The notes under the pieces: generated by a model
The model's input: only the letters and a program-made list of their open reading frames with translations
Told to the model about the DNA's origin: nothing
Database searches by the model: none
Shown: positions 1 through 7,234 of the stretch, one piece after another
Numbering within the stretch: position 1 is the stretch's first letter
Layout: every line of letters starts with the position of its first letter
NCBI GenBank assembly: GCA_027593305.1
Contig: JAQCJA010000074.1
Coordinates: 1 to 13,726, forward strand
DNA: 13,726 nucleotides
Reading direction: 5' to 3'
DNA from: a bacterium
Lineage (GTDB): Bacteria; Latescibacterota; UBA2968; UBA8231
Translations under genes and position numbers: made by a program

Positions 1-1019
1 TTGTAGTTGCAGACGATACCGGCGGCATCCAGGGAGCGGGCCATGTTGTGCCCCACCACGCCGCGACTGGTGGAATCTACCAGCAACAGATGGTTGTCCG
101 TGCCACCAGAGGCCAATCTGAAACCGTAACCTGCAAGCGCCTCGCCCAGGACACGCGCGTTGTCGACGATGGCCTGTGCATACACTTTGAACTCTGGTGT
201 GGACGCTTCCCTGAGGGCCACCGCCAGAGCCGCCGTCGTGTGGTTGTGCGGTCCGCCCTGCAAACCCGGGAACACGGCCTTGTCGATGGCCTCGGCGTAC
301 TGCTGACGACACATGATCATGCCACCGCGGGGGCCGCGCAGGGTTTTGTGTGTCGTCGAGGTGACGATGTCGGCATGCGGCACGGGACTGGGATGCACCC
401 CGGCGGCGACGAGCCCGGAGATGTGTGCCATATCTGCCACAACGATGGCGCCCACCTTGCGTCCAATGGCGGCGAAGCGTTCAAAATCGAGGATCCGTGG
501 ATAGGCGGTGGTGCCGCACCACAACAGTTTGGGCCGCGCCTCGACCGCCAGTTTTTCGACCGCCTCGTAGTCCAGGTATCCCGACTCGGCGTCGACCCCG
601 TACTGGACGGCATCGTAGTGCAGCCCGGAGATGCTGACGCCCGCGCCATGGGTGAGATGGCCGCCGCCGGCCAGGGACATCCCCATGATGCGATCCCCCG
701 GTCTGGCGAGCGCCACATACACCGCCTGGTTGGCCGGTGAACCGGAGTATGGCTGCACATTGACGTGTTCGGCGCCGAACAGATCCTTCGCCCGGTCGAT
801 GGCCAGGGTCTCGATCCGGTCGATCTGCTGCTGCCCCTCGTAGTAACGACGGCCGGCGTAGCCCTCGGAGTATTTGTTGGTCAGGACCGAACCGGTCGCC
901 TCGAGCACGTCCTGGGAGACGTAATTTTCGGAGGCGATGAGGCGGATTTTTGCGTGTTGGCGCTTGTTCTCGGCGATCAGGATGTCAGCAACTTCGGGGT
1001 CAGTGTCACGCAGGGACAT
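1..1019 (-). CDS. glyA: Serine hydroxymethyltransferase, 3' end cut by window edge
   Basis: This PLP enzyme interconverts serine plus tetrahydrofolate with glycine plus 5,10-methylene-tetrahydrofolate in the cytoplasm, the main source of one-carbon units. About 339 of the usual ~415-420 residues are visible; the C-terminal domain runs off the left edge. The N-terminus holds the family block around IRLIASENYVS (about 31-41) and then LTNKYSEGYAGRRYYEG. DMAH with D196 and H199 forms part of the cofactor pocket. STTHKTLRGPRGG carries the PLP-binding lysine at K225, four residues earlier than in E. coli (K229). The start ATG (1019-1017) is supported by an AAAGG Shine-Dalgarno site at 1030-1026, six bases upstream. 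The gene is divergent from the xylulokinase-like gene, with a 119-base gap. No broken frame is seen in the visible part. The family call is secure. Confidence 0.97.
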   Translation of the reverse strand, partial: MSLRDTDPEVADILIAENKRQHAKIRLIASENYVSQDVLEATGSVLTNKYSEGYAGRRYYEGQQQIDRIETLAIDRAKDLFGAEHVNVQPYSGSPANQAVYVALARPGDRIMGMSLAGGGHLTHGAGVSISGLHYDAVQYGVDAESGYLDYEAVEKLAVEARPKLLWCGTTAYPRILDFERFAAIGRKVGAIVVADMAHISGLVAAGVHPSPVPHADIVTSTTHKTLRGPRGGMIMCRQQYAEAIDKAVFPGLQGGPHNHTTAALAVALREASTPEFKVYAQAIVDNARVLGEALAGYGFRLASGGTDNHLLLVDSTSRGVVGHNMARSLDAAGIVCNY

Positions 1020-1138
1020 GCAGGACCTTTCGTGCCGGGCACGCCGACACAGAAGTACAGCGCGAGGCAGAGAGACGGATCTGTCGAATGATGTAGATTT
1101 GGGCACGAGAAACTGCAAAATTAACCAGGGGTCAGGGC
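1020..1138. promoter_or_regulatory. Divergent intergenic region between glyA and xylB
   Basis: This 119-base gap must hold the promoters of both divergent genes unless they are read from outside. It contains the two Shine-Dalgarno sites (minus strand 1030-1026 for glyA; plus strand AGGGG at 1127-1131, seven bases before the xylB ATG). The stretch 1081-1125 is richer in A and T than its surroundings and is the likeliest promoter zone. I found no convincing -35/-10 pair on either strand; the best -10-like hexamers (TAGATT at 1094-1099 for xylB, TACATC on the minus strand) have no good partner at the right spacing. The promoter role is therefore inferred from gene orientation only. Confidence 0.45.
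1031..1043. repeat. Perfect 13-bp inverted repeat in the glyA leader
   Basis: The sequence cgtgcc-g-ggcacg is a perfect 6-bp inverted repeat around a single central base. It lies directly next to the glyA Shine-Dalgarno site on its 5' side. One central base is too short for an RNA hairpin loop at full pairing, so if the repeat is functional a DNA-binding dimer site is more natural than a terminator. A palindrome this short in GC-rich DNA can arise by chance, and no regulator gene is nearby. Confidence 0.3.
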
Positions 1139-2710
1139 ATGGGCAACTTCCTCGGCATCGACTCAAGTACGCAATCGATGACCGGTCTCGTCATCGACAC
1201 CGACACGGCCACGATCATCGCTGAAGTTTCCGTCAACTTCGACGACCACTACGCGCAACGCTACGGCGTCAGCAACGGTGTCATCGATCTTGGTGATGGC
1301 CAGATGCACAGTGCCCCACTGATGTGGGCCGAGGCGCTGGAACAGTTGTGCCGTCAATTGAGCGCCAGCGGCATCAATCTCGGCACCGTGGATGCCATCG
1401 CCGGCAGCGGCCAGCAGCACGGCACCGTGTACCTGAATGACCAGGCCGCCACGACGCTGTCCGGCCTCTCGGCCCAGGCGGACCTGGCGGGGCAGATCGA
1501 GCGGATCTTCTCTCGTGCGACGGCACCCATCTGGATGGACAGATCCACAGGGGAACAGTGCCGCCAGATCGAGGCGGGGGTCGGCGGCCGCCAGGCGCTT
1601 CTGCAGTTGACAGGCAATACCGCCTTCGAGCGTTTCAGCGGCCCGCAGATCCGCCGTTTCTGGCAGACCGAACCGGACGCCTGGGAGCGGACCGCCAACA
1701 TCAGTCTCGTCAGCTCCTTTGTCAGCAGTCTGCTGGCGGGTCGCCTCGTCGGTGTCGATGCCGGCGACGGCAGCGGCACGAATCTCATGGACATCCGCAG
1801 CCGGCAGTGGAGCCCTGCCGCCCTGGAGGCGACGGCGCCCGACCTGGCCCGTCGTCTGCTGCCCGTTGCCGACGCCGCGGCTGTTGTCGGCGTCGTGCAT
1901 CCCTTCTGGGTTGAGCGCCACGGGTTTTCGCCGGACTGCCAGGTGCTGCCCTTCAGCGGCGACAACCCGAGCAGTCTCATCGGCCTCGGACTGGTACAAC
2001 CCGGTCAGGTCGCCTTGAGCCTGGGAACCAGTGACACCCTCTTCGCCTGCATGGACCAGGCGCGCGTGTCGACCACCGGCGAAGGCGCCCTGTTCGCCTC
2101 CCCGGATGGCACTCACTACATGGCACTCATCTGTTTTCTCAACGGCAGCCTTGCACGCGAAGCCGTGCGCGATCGCTACGGACTCGACTGGGCCGGCTTT
2201 GCCGGGGCCCTGGCCAGATCCCCTGCAGGCAACGGCGGCGGGCTCATGCTCCCCTGGTTTGCGCCGGAGATCGTGCCTCACGTGAGCGCTGCCAGAGTCA
2301 TCCGCCACGGACTGGATGAGGGTGTGGTCGACGCCAACGTGCGCGCCGTCATCGAGGCCCAGGCCCTGTCCTCCAGAATCCACTCGGAGTGGATGGGAGT
2401 GGCCATCAACTCCCTGAATGTCACCGGCGGAGCATCGACGAATCGCGATATCCTGCAGATCTTTGCCGACGTCCACGGGTGCCCCGTTCAGCCCTTCGAA
2501 ACGACAAACGCCGCCGCCCTCGGTGCTGCTCTGCGCGCCGCCCATGGGCACGCGCGGGCGCGGGGCGCTGCGCAAGAATGGAGCGCGGTGGTAGCGCCAT
2601 TCACGTCGCCACCGGCCGCGATGCGGGTCGAACCAAACACCGCGCACCGCGGCACCTACGATGCCTTGCTGGCATCGTACCGCGCCTTGGAAGCACAACA
2701 TGCTGGATGA
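1139..2710 (+). CDS. xylB: FGGY-family carbohydrate kinase, probably xylulokinase (XYLB-like)
   Basis: This 523-residue kinase probably phosphorylates D-xylulose to xylulose 5-phosphate with ATP in the cytoplasm, feeding the pentose phosphate pathway. The first FGGY domain opens with FLGIDSSTQSMTGLVID (4-20), the phosphate-binding loop region, followed by GSGQQHG (89-95) with H94. ERFSGPQ carries R165 and FSGDNPSS carries the catalytic-type D275 with N276. The adenosine-side motifs are LGTSDTLF (295-302) and the glycine-rich NVTGGASTNRDILQ (427-440). His94, Arg165 and Asp275 sit at a constant offset of five from the xylulose contacts I recall for human XYLB (H99, R170, D280), and SGDNPSS/GTSDTLF resemble that eukaryotic-type branch more than E. 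coli XylB. AGGGG seven bases upstream supports the ATG. No xylose isomerase or sugar transporter is in the window, so a related ketose substrate remains possible. Confidence 0.85.
   Translation: MGNFLGIDSSTQSMTGLVIDTDTATIIAEVSVNFDDHYAQRYGVSNGVIDLGDGQMHSAPLMWAEALEQLCRQLSASGINLGTVDAIAGSGQQHGTVYLNDQAATTLSGLSAQADLAGQIERIFSRATAPIWMDRSTGEQCRQIEAGVGGRQALLQLTGNTAFERFSGPQIRRFWQTEPDAWERTANISLVSSFVSSLLAGRLVGVDAGDGSGTNLMDIRSRQWSPAALEATAPDLARRLLPVADAAAVVGVVHPFWVERHGFSPDCQVLPFSGDNPSSLIGLGLVQPGQVALSLGTSDTLFACMDQARVSTTGEGALFASPDGTHYMALICFLNGSLAREAVRDRYGLDWAGFAGALARSPAGNGGGLMLPWFAPEIVPHVSAARVIRHGLDEGVVDANVRAVIEAQALSSRIHSEWMGVAINSLNVTGGASTNRDILQIFADVHGCPVQPFETTNAAALGAALRAAHGHARARGAAQEWSAVVAPFTSPPAAMRVEPNTAHRGTYDALLASYRALEAQHAG
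2657..2679 (+). repeat. 9-bp perfect hairpin at the 3' end of xylB
   Basis: TACGATGCC (2657-2665) and GGCATCGTA (2671-2679) are perfect reverse complements around the five-base loop TTGCT. The hairpin lies inside the xylB reading frame, about 30 bases before its stop codon. No T-tract follows, so it is not a canonical intrinsic terminator. It could act in mRNA 3'-end stability or be incidental. Confidence 0.4.
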
Positions 2711-2720
2711 GGACGTGCGA

Positions 2721-2777
2721 CCAGGCCACCGCCTGGCGCAGCCACGCCCATCGGTGACCGGGTGGGCCCGGCTTGTT
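2721..2777 (+). terminator. Two tandem short hairpins after xylB, possible weak terminator
   Basis: Two perfect short stems follow the xylB stop codon: CCAGGC-cacc-GCCTGG at 2721-2736 and CCGGG-tggg-CCCGG at 2758-2771. The second is followed by CTTGTT, a weak U-rich stretch. With the 9-bp hairpin at the end of the coding region this makes three stems in about 115 bases. They may end or protect the xylB transcript; the lack of a clear T-tract keeps confidence low. Confidence 0.35.
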
Positions 2778-2801
2778 ACAGACATGCCGCGCCAGTGAGT
2801 G

Positions 2802-3396
2802 GAGCCGCAAGCCACGGGGGGCCTGTCTCCGGGTGATATCAGCGCCCCGTTGCGCTCGGTGCTCAAGGGTGATCGCAACACCCGGGTCCTGGTGGGTGAC
2901 GTGGTCGATGTTGATGTCGTGCAGCGCGCAGTGGTCCTGCATGACGACCGGCGGAGCGCCTACGACAGGTGGCCTTGAGGAGACCATCGCGACCCACACC
3001 GTGCTGTGGGCGGCCGGCATGAAGACAGACACCCCTGGCCGATCGGTTGGCGCAGACGCTGGGAACCGGGCAGGACGAGCAGGGGCGCCTGCTCGTCGAC
3101 ACGCAGTTGCAGCCACCCGGTCATCCGGATGTGTCCATCATCGATGACATGGCGCATCGTTTGCAGGATGGTGTGCCGCTGCCCGGCATCGCGCCTGTCG
3201 CAATGCAGCCGTAGGTGATCTCAAGTACGTGCGCTTTGGCGGTTGGCTGGCCTGGGTCACCTGGTTGCTGGTGCACATTGCCTACCTCATCGAATACGAC
3301 AACAGACTGAGGGTCCTGGCGGCGTGGGCGTGGAGCTATTTCACGCGTAAGCGTGGCGCCCGCCTGATTACCGGCGAGCCGCCGCAGCAGCAGCGA
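2802..3396 (+). pseudogene. ndh: Decayed type II NADH dehydrogenase (NDH-2) remnant
   Basis: Four collinear pieces match the order of a type II NADH:quinone oxidoreductase but lie in different frames. Piece 1 (about 2811-2966) reads ATGGLSPGDISAPLRSVLKG and continues to SAYD, then hits TGA at 2976-2978. Piece 2 (about 2983-3036, another frame) reads ETIATHTVLWAAGMKTDT, the typical TVLWAAG motif. Piece 3 (from 3035, third frame) reads LADRLAQTLG, then GRLLVDTQLQPPGHPDVSII and LPGIAPVAMQ, ending at TAG 3211-3213. Piece 4 (from 3205) reads AAVGDLKYVRFGGWLAWVTW, then NRLRVLAAWAWSYF and RGARLITG, the membrane-anchoring C-terminus. The N-terminal FAD-binding glycine motif and roughly 180 middle residues including the NADH-binding part are absent, and a further ~30 residues are missing between pieces 3 and 4. 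An intact NDH-2 has about 400-450 residues. No functional product is possible. Both outer boundaries are approximate. Confidence 0.85.
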
Positions 3397-3613
3397 CGCC
3401 GCCATATTCGCAACCATCTTCTGCGTCAGTGTCGTGCCGGCCGGGACGTCGCTGAGCAGACGTGCACCCGTCGCCATGTGGTACGGCGGCGGCGACATGC
3501 GCCACTGCCATCTCCTGGCTGGCGGATCTGGCCACTGGCGGCGCCCGCCACCTGTGTATCTGTTCATGGCACGAGCCTTGCGACGTTCCGGAATCGACAC
3601 CTTGCCACCGACC
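3397..3613. other. Region without a recognisable gene, upstream of the efflux operon
   Basis: Between the last recognisable NDH-2 residues and the ribosome-binding site of the adaptor gene lie about 215 bases. Frames are open on both strands, but the translations are rich in arginine, alanine and proline, have no motif, and I recognise none of them. A short GC-rich stem, TGGCGG-cgc-CCGCCA, sits at 3536-3550 without a T-tract. The promoter of the efflux operon should lie here, but I see no convincing -35/-10 pair. Confidence 0.4.
3536..3550 (+). repeat. Short GC-rich hairpin upstream of the efflux operon
   Basis: A perfect 6-bp stem (TGGCGG/CCGCCA) with a three-base loop lies about 75 bases before the adaptor start. 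It could be a remnant of the terminator of the dead ndh gene or part of the leader of the efflux operon. No T-tract follows, and stems of this size are common in GC-rich DNA. Confidence 0.25.
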
Positions 3614-3618
3614 GGGAG
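3614..3618 (+). promoter_or_regulatory. Ribosome-binding site that fixes the adaptor start
   Basis: GGGAG lies seven bases before ATG 3626. It decides between this start and an in-frame upstream start near 3434 that would add 64 residues without a signal peptide. Confidence 0.75.
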
Positions 3619-3625
3619 CTGTTCC

Positions 3626-4726
3626 ATGAAGAAGGCCATCAGCATCATCGTTGTCGCCATTGTTCTGGGTGGCGGTGGCTATCTCGTCTATCACGCGATG
3701 GTCGATGACGGTGAACGGACAGGCCCGGCGACGGTGGAGGTCACACGGGAGAGCCTCGTGGAGAAGGCCCTGGCCACGGGCCAGATCGTACCGCGCCACC
3801 AGATCGCGGTGAAATCCAAGATCTCGGGCATCGTCGCCCGCCTGTTTGTCGAAGAGGGTGGCTTTGTCGAGGCCGGTGCGCCGCTGCTGGAGGTGCAACC
3901 CGACCCAACGCCGATGGAGTATGCCCAATCCAAACGAACACTCGAGATGCGTCTGCTCGTGGAGCAACAGCGCCACTCTGATCTGCGCCGCGCCGACGGA
4001 CTGCTCGACAAGGGCATGACGTCACAGGCTGAGCATGACCGGGCCCGCGAGGAGTTTGAGCAGGCCGAGCTGCAGCGACAAATGGCCGAGGAGCAGCTGG
4101 CCCTGCTCGACAAGGGCCGCGCCGTTATTGCCGGCCGCACGGTGGAATCGATCATAACCAGCCCCATCTCAGGCCATGTGCTCAAGATCGATGCCGACGT
4201 CGGCGACCCGGTGGTGCCGCTGACCTCCTATCAGCCTGGTACCGAGTTGTTGCGCCTGGCCAACATGGAAGACCTGCTCTTTGAGGGCACCGTTGACGAG
4301 ATCGATGTCGGCAAGATCCACGAGGGCCTGCCCGTGGAGCTGCGTGTGGGCGCCTACCCGGACAGCATCGTCACGGGCGTGTTGTCCCGCATCGCCCTGC
4401 AATCGGAGAAGCGCGAAAGCGCCACGGTCTTCAGCGTCGAGATCGCCATTGGCGGGATCCCCGATGGCGTGCTGTTACGCGCCGGATACTCCGCCAACGC
4501 CGACATCATCGTCCGGCGGGTGGACCAGGTCCTGGCCCTGCCGGAGCGTGTGCTCGTCTTCCGCAACGACTCCACCTTCGTGCGCCTGCCCCCGGCCGAA
4601 ATCGATGGCGAGCCCCGGGAACAGGCCGTCGGGATCGGCATGTCAGACGGTCTCCATGTCGAACTGACACAAGGTCTGGACTCCGGGGATGTCGTCCTCG
4701 ATAAGGAGATCCGGGAGATCGAGTAG
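3626..4726 (+). CDS. Periplasmic adaptor of an ABC efflux pump (HlyD/MacA-type membrane fusion protein)
   Basis: This 366-residue membrane-fusion protein should link the inner-membrane permeases to the outer-membrane factor across the periplasm. Residues 1-25 form an N-terminal membrane anchor (KKAISIIVVAIVLGGGGYLV). The biotinyl-lipoyl-like hairpin half follows at about 53-92 (IAVKSKISGIVARLFVEEGG), then a charged, glutamate- and glutamine-rich coiled-coil hairpin at about 95-165. The second lipoyl half is at 173-215 (IITSPISGHVLKI). A beta-barrel domain spans about 216-297 and a membrane-proximal domain about 300-366. The chosen ATG has GGGAG seven bases upstream and gives a proper anchor. 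Its stop TAG (4724-4726) overlaps the GTG start of the first permease by one base, implying translational coupling. The family is certain; the transported substrate is unknown. Confidence 0.93.
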   Translation: MKKAISIIVVAIVLGGGGYLVYHAMVDDGERTGPATVEVTRESLVEKALATGQIVPRHQIAVKSKISGIVARLFVEEGGFVEAGAPLLEVQPDPTPMEYAQSKRTLEMRLLVEQQRHSDLRRADGLLDKGMTSQAEHDRAREEFEQAELQRQMAEEQLALLDKGRAVIAGRTVESIITSPISGHVLKIDADVGDPVVPLTSYQPGTELLRLANMEDLLFEGTVDEIDVGKIHEGLPVELRVGAYPDSIVTGVLSRIALQSEKRESATVFSVEIAIGGIPDGVLLRAGYSANADIIVRRVDQVLALPERVLVFRNDSTFVRLPPAEIDGEPREQAVGIGMSDGLHVELTQGLDSGDVVLDKEIREIE

Positions 4727-5958
4727 TGCAGATCCTCGAGCTCTTTGGCCAGTTTCTCTACGACCTGCGCACACGCAAACTGCGCGTGTTTCTTGCGGTC
4801 TCCGGTATCGCCTGGGGTGCCCTCTCGGTGATCCTGCTGCTGGCTATTGGTGATGCCTTCCACGCGGCATCCAACAAGGCCTTTCACGGCATGGGTGAGA
4901 GCATTGTCATCCTGTGGACGGCGCGCACGACCAAACCCTATGCCGGCATGAAGCCCGGCCGTTCCATAGAGATGAAGGCCGACGAGGTCCTGCGCATGGG
5001 CAGCGAAGTCGACGAAATCGGCATGGCCTCACCCGAACTGACGCACGATGGCCGAACCCTTGAGTTTGGTGGCCACCGGGTGAAGGCTGCCGTTGCCGGC
5101 GTGATCCCTGAGTACGAACAACCACGCAACATGATCCCCATGCCCGGCGGCCGCTTCCTCGATCCCCTCGACATTGAGGGTCGGAGCCGTGTCATCTTCA
5201 TCGGCAACGAACTGAAGACCAAGCTCTTCGGTGATACCGACGCCGTCGGTCATACGTTATTCGTCGACGGTCGCCCCTTCACCGTCATCGGCAGTCTGAC
5301 GAAGAAGATCCAGACCAGCAACTACTCGGGTCCCGATGAGGACCGCGCCTTTATCCCCTATACCACATTCATCTCCATGTGGGGCAATCGCGACGTCTCC
5401 AACACCGTTCTCGTGCCGGCGACACCGGGAGATTCCGAGGCGATGAAGAGAGCCGTCTATCGCCATCTGGGGCGCCGCATGGGCTTTGACCCGCAGGACG
5501 AAGCGGCACTGCAGATGTGGGACACGGTGGAAATGGACCGCTTCGTCAACTGGTTCTTCTGGGGTGTCAAAGCCCTGATGGGCCTGGGTGGCATCCTCAC
5601 CCTGGGTGCCGGGGGTATCGGCGTTGCCAACATCATGTTCCTCGTCGTGCGTGAACGCACCCGCGAAATCGGTGTACGTATGGCCGTCGGCGCCCGTGAC
5701 TCGGATGTCCTTGCCCAGGTACTGCTGGAGGCGCTGCTCATTGTCTTCATCGGTGGCTTTCTCGGCTTCGTCACGGCAGCAGGTGTGATTGCCGGCATCA
5801 ACGCGCTGCCGATCCCGGACTGGCTCGGAGCCCCGCAACTGTCGCCGACCGTGGCGCTGGTCACGGTCGCTGTACTGGCTGTGGTCGGCTTGGCCGCCGG
5901 CTACGCGCCGGCACGACGCGCGGCCAGCATGGACCCGGTACGAGCGCTGGAGTTCTGA
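4726..5958 (+). CDS. MacB/FtsX-type ABC transporter permease, first copy
   Basis: This 410-residue inner-membrane permease has the four-helix topology of the MacB/LolC/FtsX superfamily: TM1 at about 22-42, a large periplasmic MacB-type core domain at about 45-275, and TM2-4 near 278-305, 328-356 and 374-396. The cytoplasmic coupling segment after TM2 is well conserved (VRERTREIGVRMAVGAR, 308-324), as is the C-terminus GYAPARRAASMDPVRALEF. It carries no ATPase domain, unlike canonical MacB; the ATPase is encoded two genes downstream. The GTG start overlaps the adaptor stop by one base, with GGGAG at 4713-4717 as Shine-Dalgarno site. It is clearly homologous along its whole length to the next gene (for example PGGRFLDPLD against PGGRFIDPID), so the pair arose by duplication and probably forms a heterodimer. 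It should couple ATP hydrolysis to mechanical movement of the adaptor and outer-membrane channel. Confidence 0.93.
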   Translation: MQILELFGQFLYDLRTRKLRVFLAVSGIAWGALSVILLLAIGDAFHAASNKAFHGMGESIVILWTARTTKPYAGMKPGRSIEMKADEVLRMGSEVDEIGMASPELTHDGRTLEFGGHRVKAAVAGVIPEYEQPRNMIPMPGGRFLDPLDIEGRSRVIFIGNELKTKLFGDTDAVGHTLFVDGRPFTVIGSLTKKIQTSNYSGPDEDRAFIPYTTFISMWGNRDVSNTVLVPATPGDSEAMKRAVYRHLGRRMGFDPQDEAALQMWDTVEMDRFVNWFFWGVKALMGLGGILTLGAGGIGVANIMFLVVRERTREIGVRMAVGARDSDVLAQVLLEALLIVFIGGFLGFVTAAGVIAGINALPIPDWLGAPQLSPTVALVTVAVLAVVGLAAGYAPARRAASMDPVRALEF

Positions 5959-5961
5959 CAC

Positions 5962-7206
5962 GTGATCCCCTTCAGACATGTCGTGCGCCAGCTCTTTGTC
6001 GAGCGCACGCGCATCGCCCTTACCGTGCTTGCCATCGCCTGGGGTACCGCGTCCATCACGACCATGCTGGCCCTTGGCGAGGGACTGCGCATCACCTTTG
6101 CGCGATCCGGAAAAGGCATGGGTGAGGGCATCGTCGTCATCTGGCCGGGCCAGACATCGATGGCCTACAAGGGCCTGCCCGAAGGCCAGCCCGTGCGTCT
6201 GACGTCGGACGACGTGCTGGCTCTGCGTCAGGCGATCCCGGAAATCGATGCCATCAGCGGCGAGCACCGCACCTGGCTGACGATGCGCCGCAGCGACCGT
6301 TTTCGCAGCGGGCGTGTGCATGGCGTGGAGCCGGAGTATGGTCCCATGCGCAACATCATCACCGAACCGGGGGGACGCTTCATCGATCCCATCGACATGC
6401 GCACCCGGCGCCGGGTCTGTGTGCTGGGCAACGATGTTGTGGCAGAGCTGTTCGCTGCCGGCGAACAGGCCGTGGGGCAGACGGTGGAGATCGACGGGCG
6501 CCCCTTTGTCGTCATCGGCGTCATGCGGCCCAAGTTCCAGATGTCGACGTACGGCGGGCCAGACTGGGATGGTACGTGGATCCCCGTGACGACCTTCGAG
6601 GCCATGCACAACACGCGCTTCTTCGGCAACGTCGTGGCCCGGCCACGGCAGGCGCGCGACATGGACCGGATGAAGACCCGCATGCGCCAGGTCATCGCCG
6701 CACGCCACGGCTGCAATCCAGCCGACGAGGAGATCGTCAACTTCTGGGATACGCTCGAGGGGCAGACAGTCACGATGAACATTCTGCTGGGCCTGCAGGT
6801 CGTGCTCGGCATCATCGGTGGCCTCACCCTGATCGTCGCCGGCGTCGGCATCGCCAACGTGATGTACGTATCCGTCACCAATGCGACCCGTGACATTGGC
6901 ATCCGTCTTGCCGTGGGCGCCCGGGGCTACCAGATCCTCGGTCAGTACATCCTCGAAGCGCTGCTGGCTACCGCCGTCGGTGGCGCCGTCGGCATCGGCG
7001 TCAGCTGGTTGCTGGTGACCCTTGTCGGGCTGATACCCATGGAGGCGGACTTCTTCCGCTTCGTCGGCCGCCCGATTCCCATTCTGTCGTTCACAGTGGC
7101 CATCATTGTCGTCATCGTCCTCGGCGTCATCGGCCTTGTCGCCGGCTACTTCCCGGCTCTTCGTGCCTCGCGGGTCGACCCCGCCGAAGCCCTGCGCTAC
7201 GAATGA
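5962..7206 (+). CDS. MacB/FtsX-type ABC transporter permease, second copy
   Basis: This 414-residue protein is the paralogous partner of the preceding permease, with the same layout: TM1 at about 18-40, a periplasmic core domain at about 45-270, and TM2-4 near 274-302, 328-356 and 373-397. Shared landmarks are AIAWGTASI (25-33), GMGEGIVVIWPG (52-63), PGGRFIDPID (136-145), the coupling segment TNATRDIGIRLAVGAR (306-321) and GYFPALRASRVDPAEALRYE at the end. It differs from copy one through most of the periplasmic domain and in the coupling segment (TNATRD in place of RERTRE), so the two are diverged, not a recent duplicate. It starts with GTG three bases after the previous stop, and GGAG near 5950 provides a Shine-Dalgarno site. 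One copy of each may pair over two copies of the ATPase. The substrate is unknown. Confidence 0.93.
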   Translation: MIPFRHVVRQLFVERTRIALTVLAIAWGTASITTMLALGEGLRITFARSGKGMGEGIVVIWPGQTSMAYKGLPEGQPVRLTSDDVLALRQAIPEIDAISGEHRTWLTMRRSDRFRSGRVHGVEPEYGPMRNIITEPGGRFIDPIDMRTRRRVCVLGNDVVAELFAAGEQAVGQTVEIDGRPFVVIGVMRPKFQMSTYGGPDWDGTWIPVTTFEAMHNTRFFGNVVARPRQARDMDRMKTRMRQVIAARHGCNPADEEIVNFWDTLEGQTVTMNILLGLQVVLGIIGGLTLIVAGVGIANVMYVSVTNATRDIGIRLAVGARGYQILGQYILEALLATAVGGAVGIGVSWLLVTLVGLIPMEADFFRFVGRPIPILSFTVAIIVVIVLGVIGLVAGYFPALRASRVDPAEALRYE

Positions 7207-7221
7207 ATGATCTGATTCTGT

Positions 7222-7226
7222 GGAAA
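7222..7226 (+). promoter_or_regulatory. Ribosome-binding site that favours the ATG at 7235 for the ATPase
   Basis: GGAAA lies eight bases before ATG 7235. In-frame starts at GTG 7220 and ATG 7226 are possible, but they overlap or precede this site and would add five or three residues before the usual family N-terminus (MIRAENLHKNY). Confidence 0.55.
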
Positions 7227-7234
7227 TGACTGAC

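Noticed and set aside
48..740. 230-codon plus-strand frame opposite glyA
   Set aside because: The minus strand encodes unmistakable serine hydroxymethyltransferase including its PLP lysine; the plus-strand frame is a shadow.
1163..2881. 572-codon open frame on the minus strand opposite xylB
   Set aside because: It is antisense to a gene with clear FGGY motifs, its translation is low-complexity (rich in Gly, Ala, Arg, Asp, His) with no domain, and long antisense frames are common in GC-rich DNA.
3434..3625. 64-codon N-terminal extension of the adaptor gene
   Set aside because: The open frame continues upstream, but the extension lacks a ribosome-binding site and any signal, while ATG 3626 has GGGAG at good spacing and gives a normal membrane anchor.
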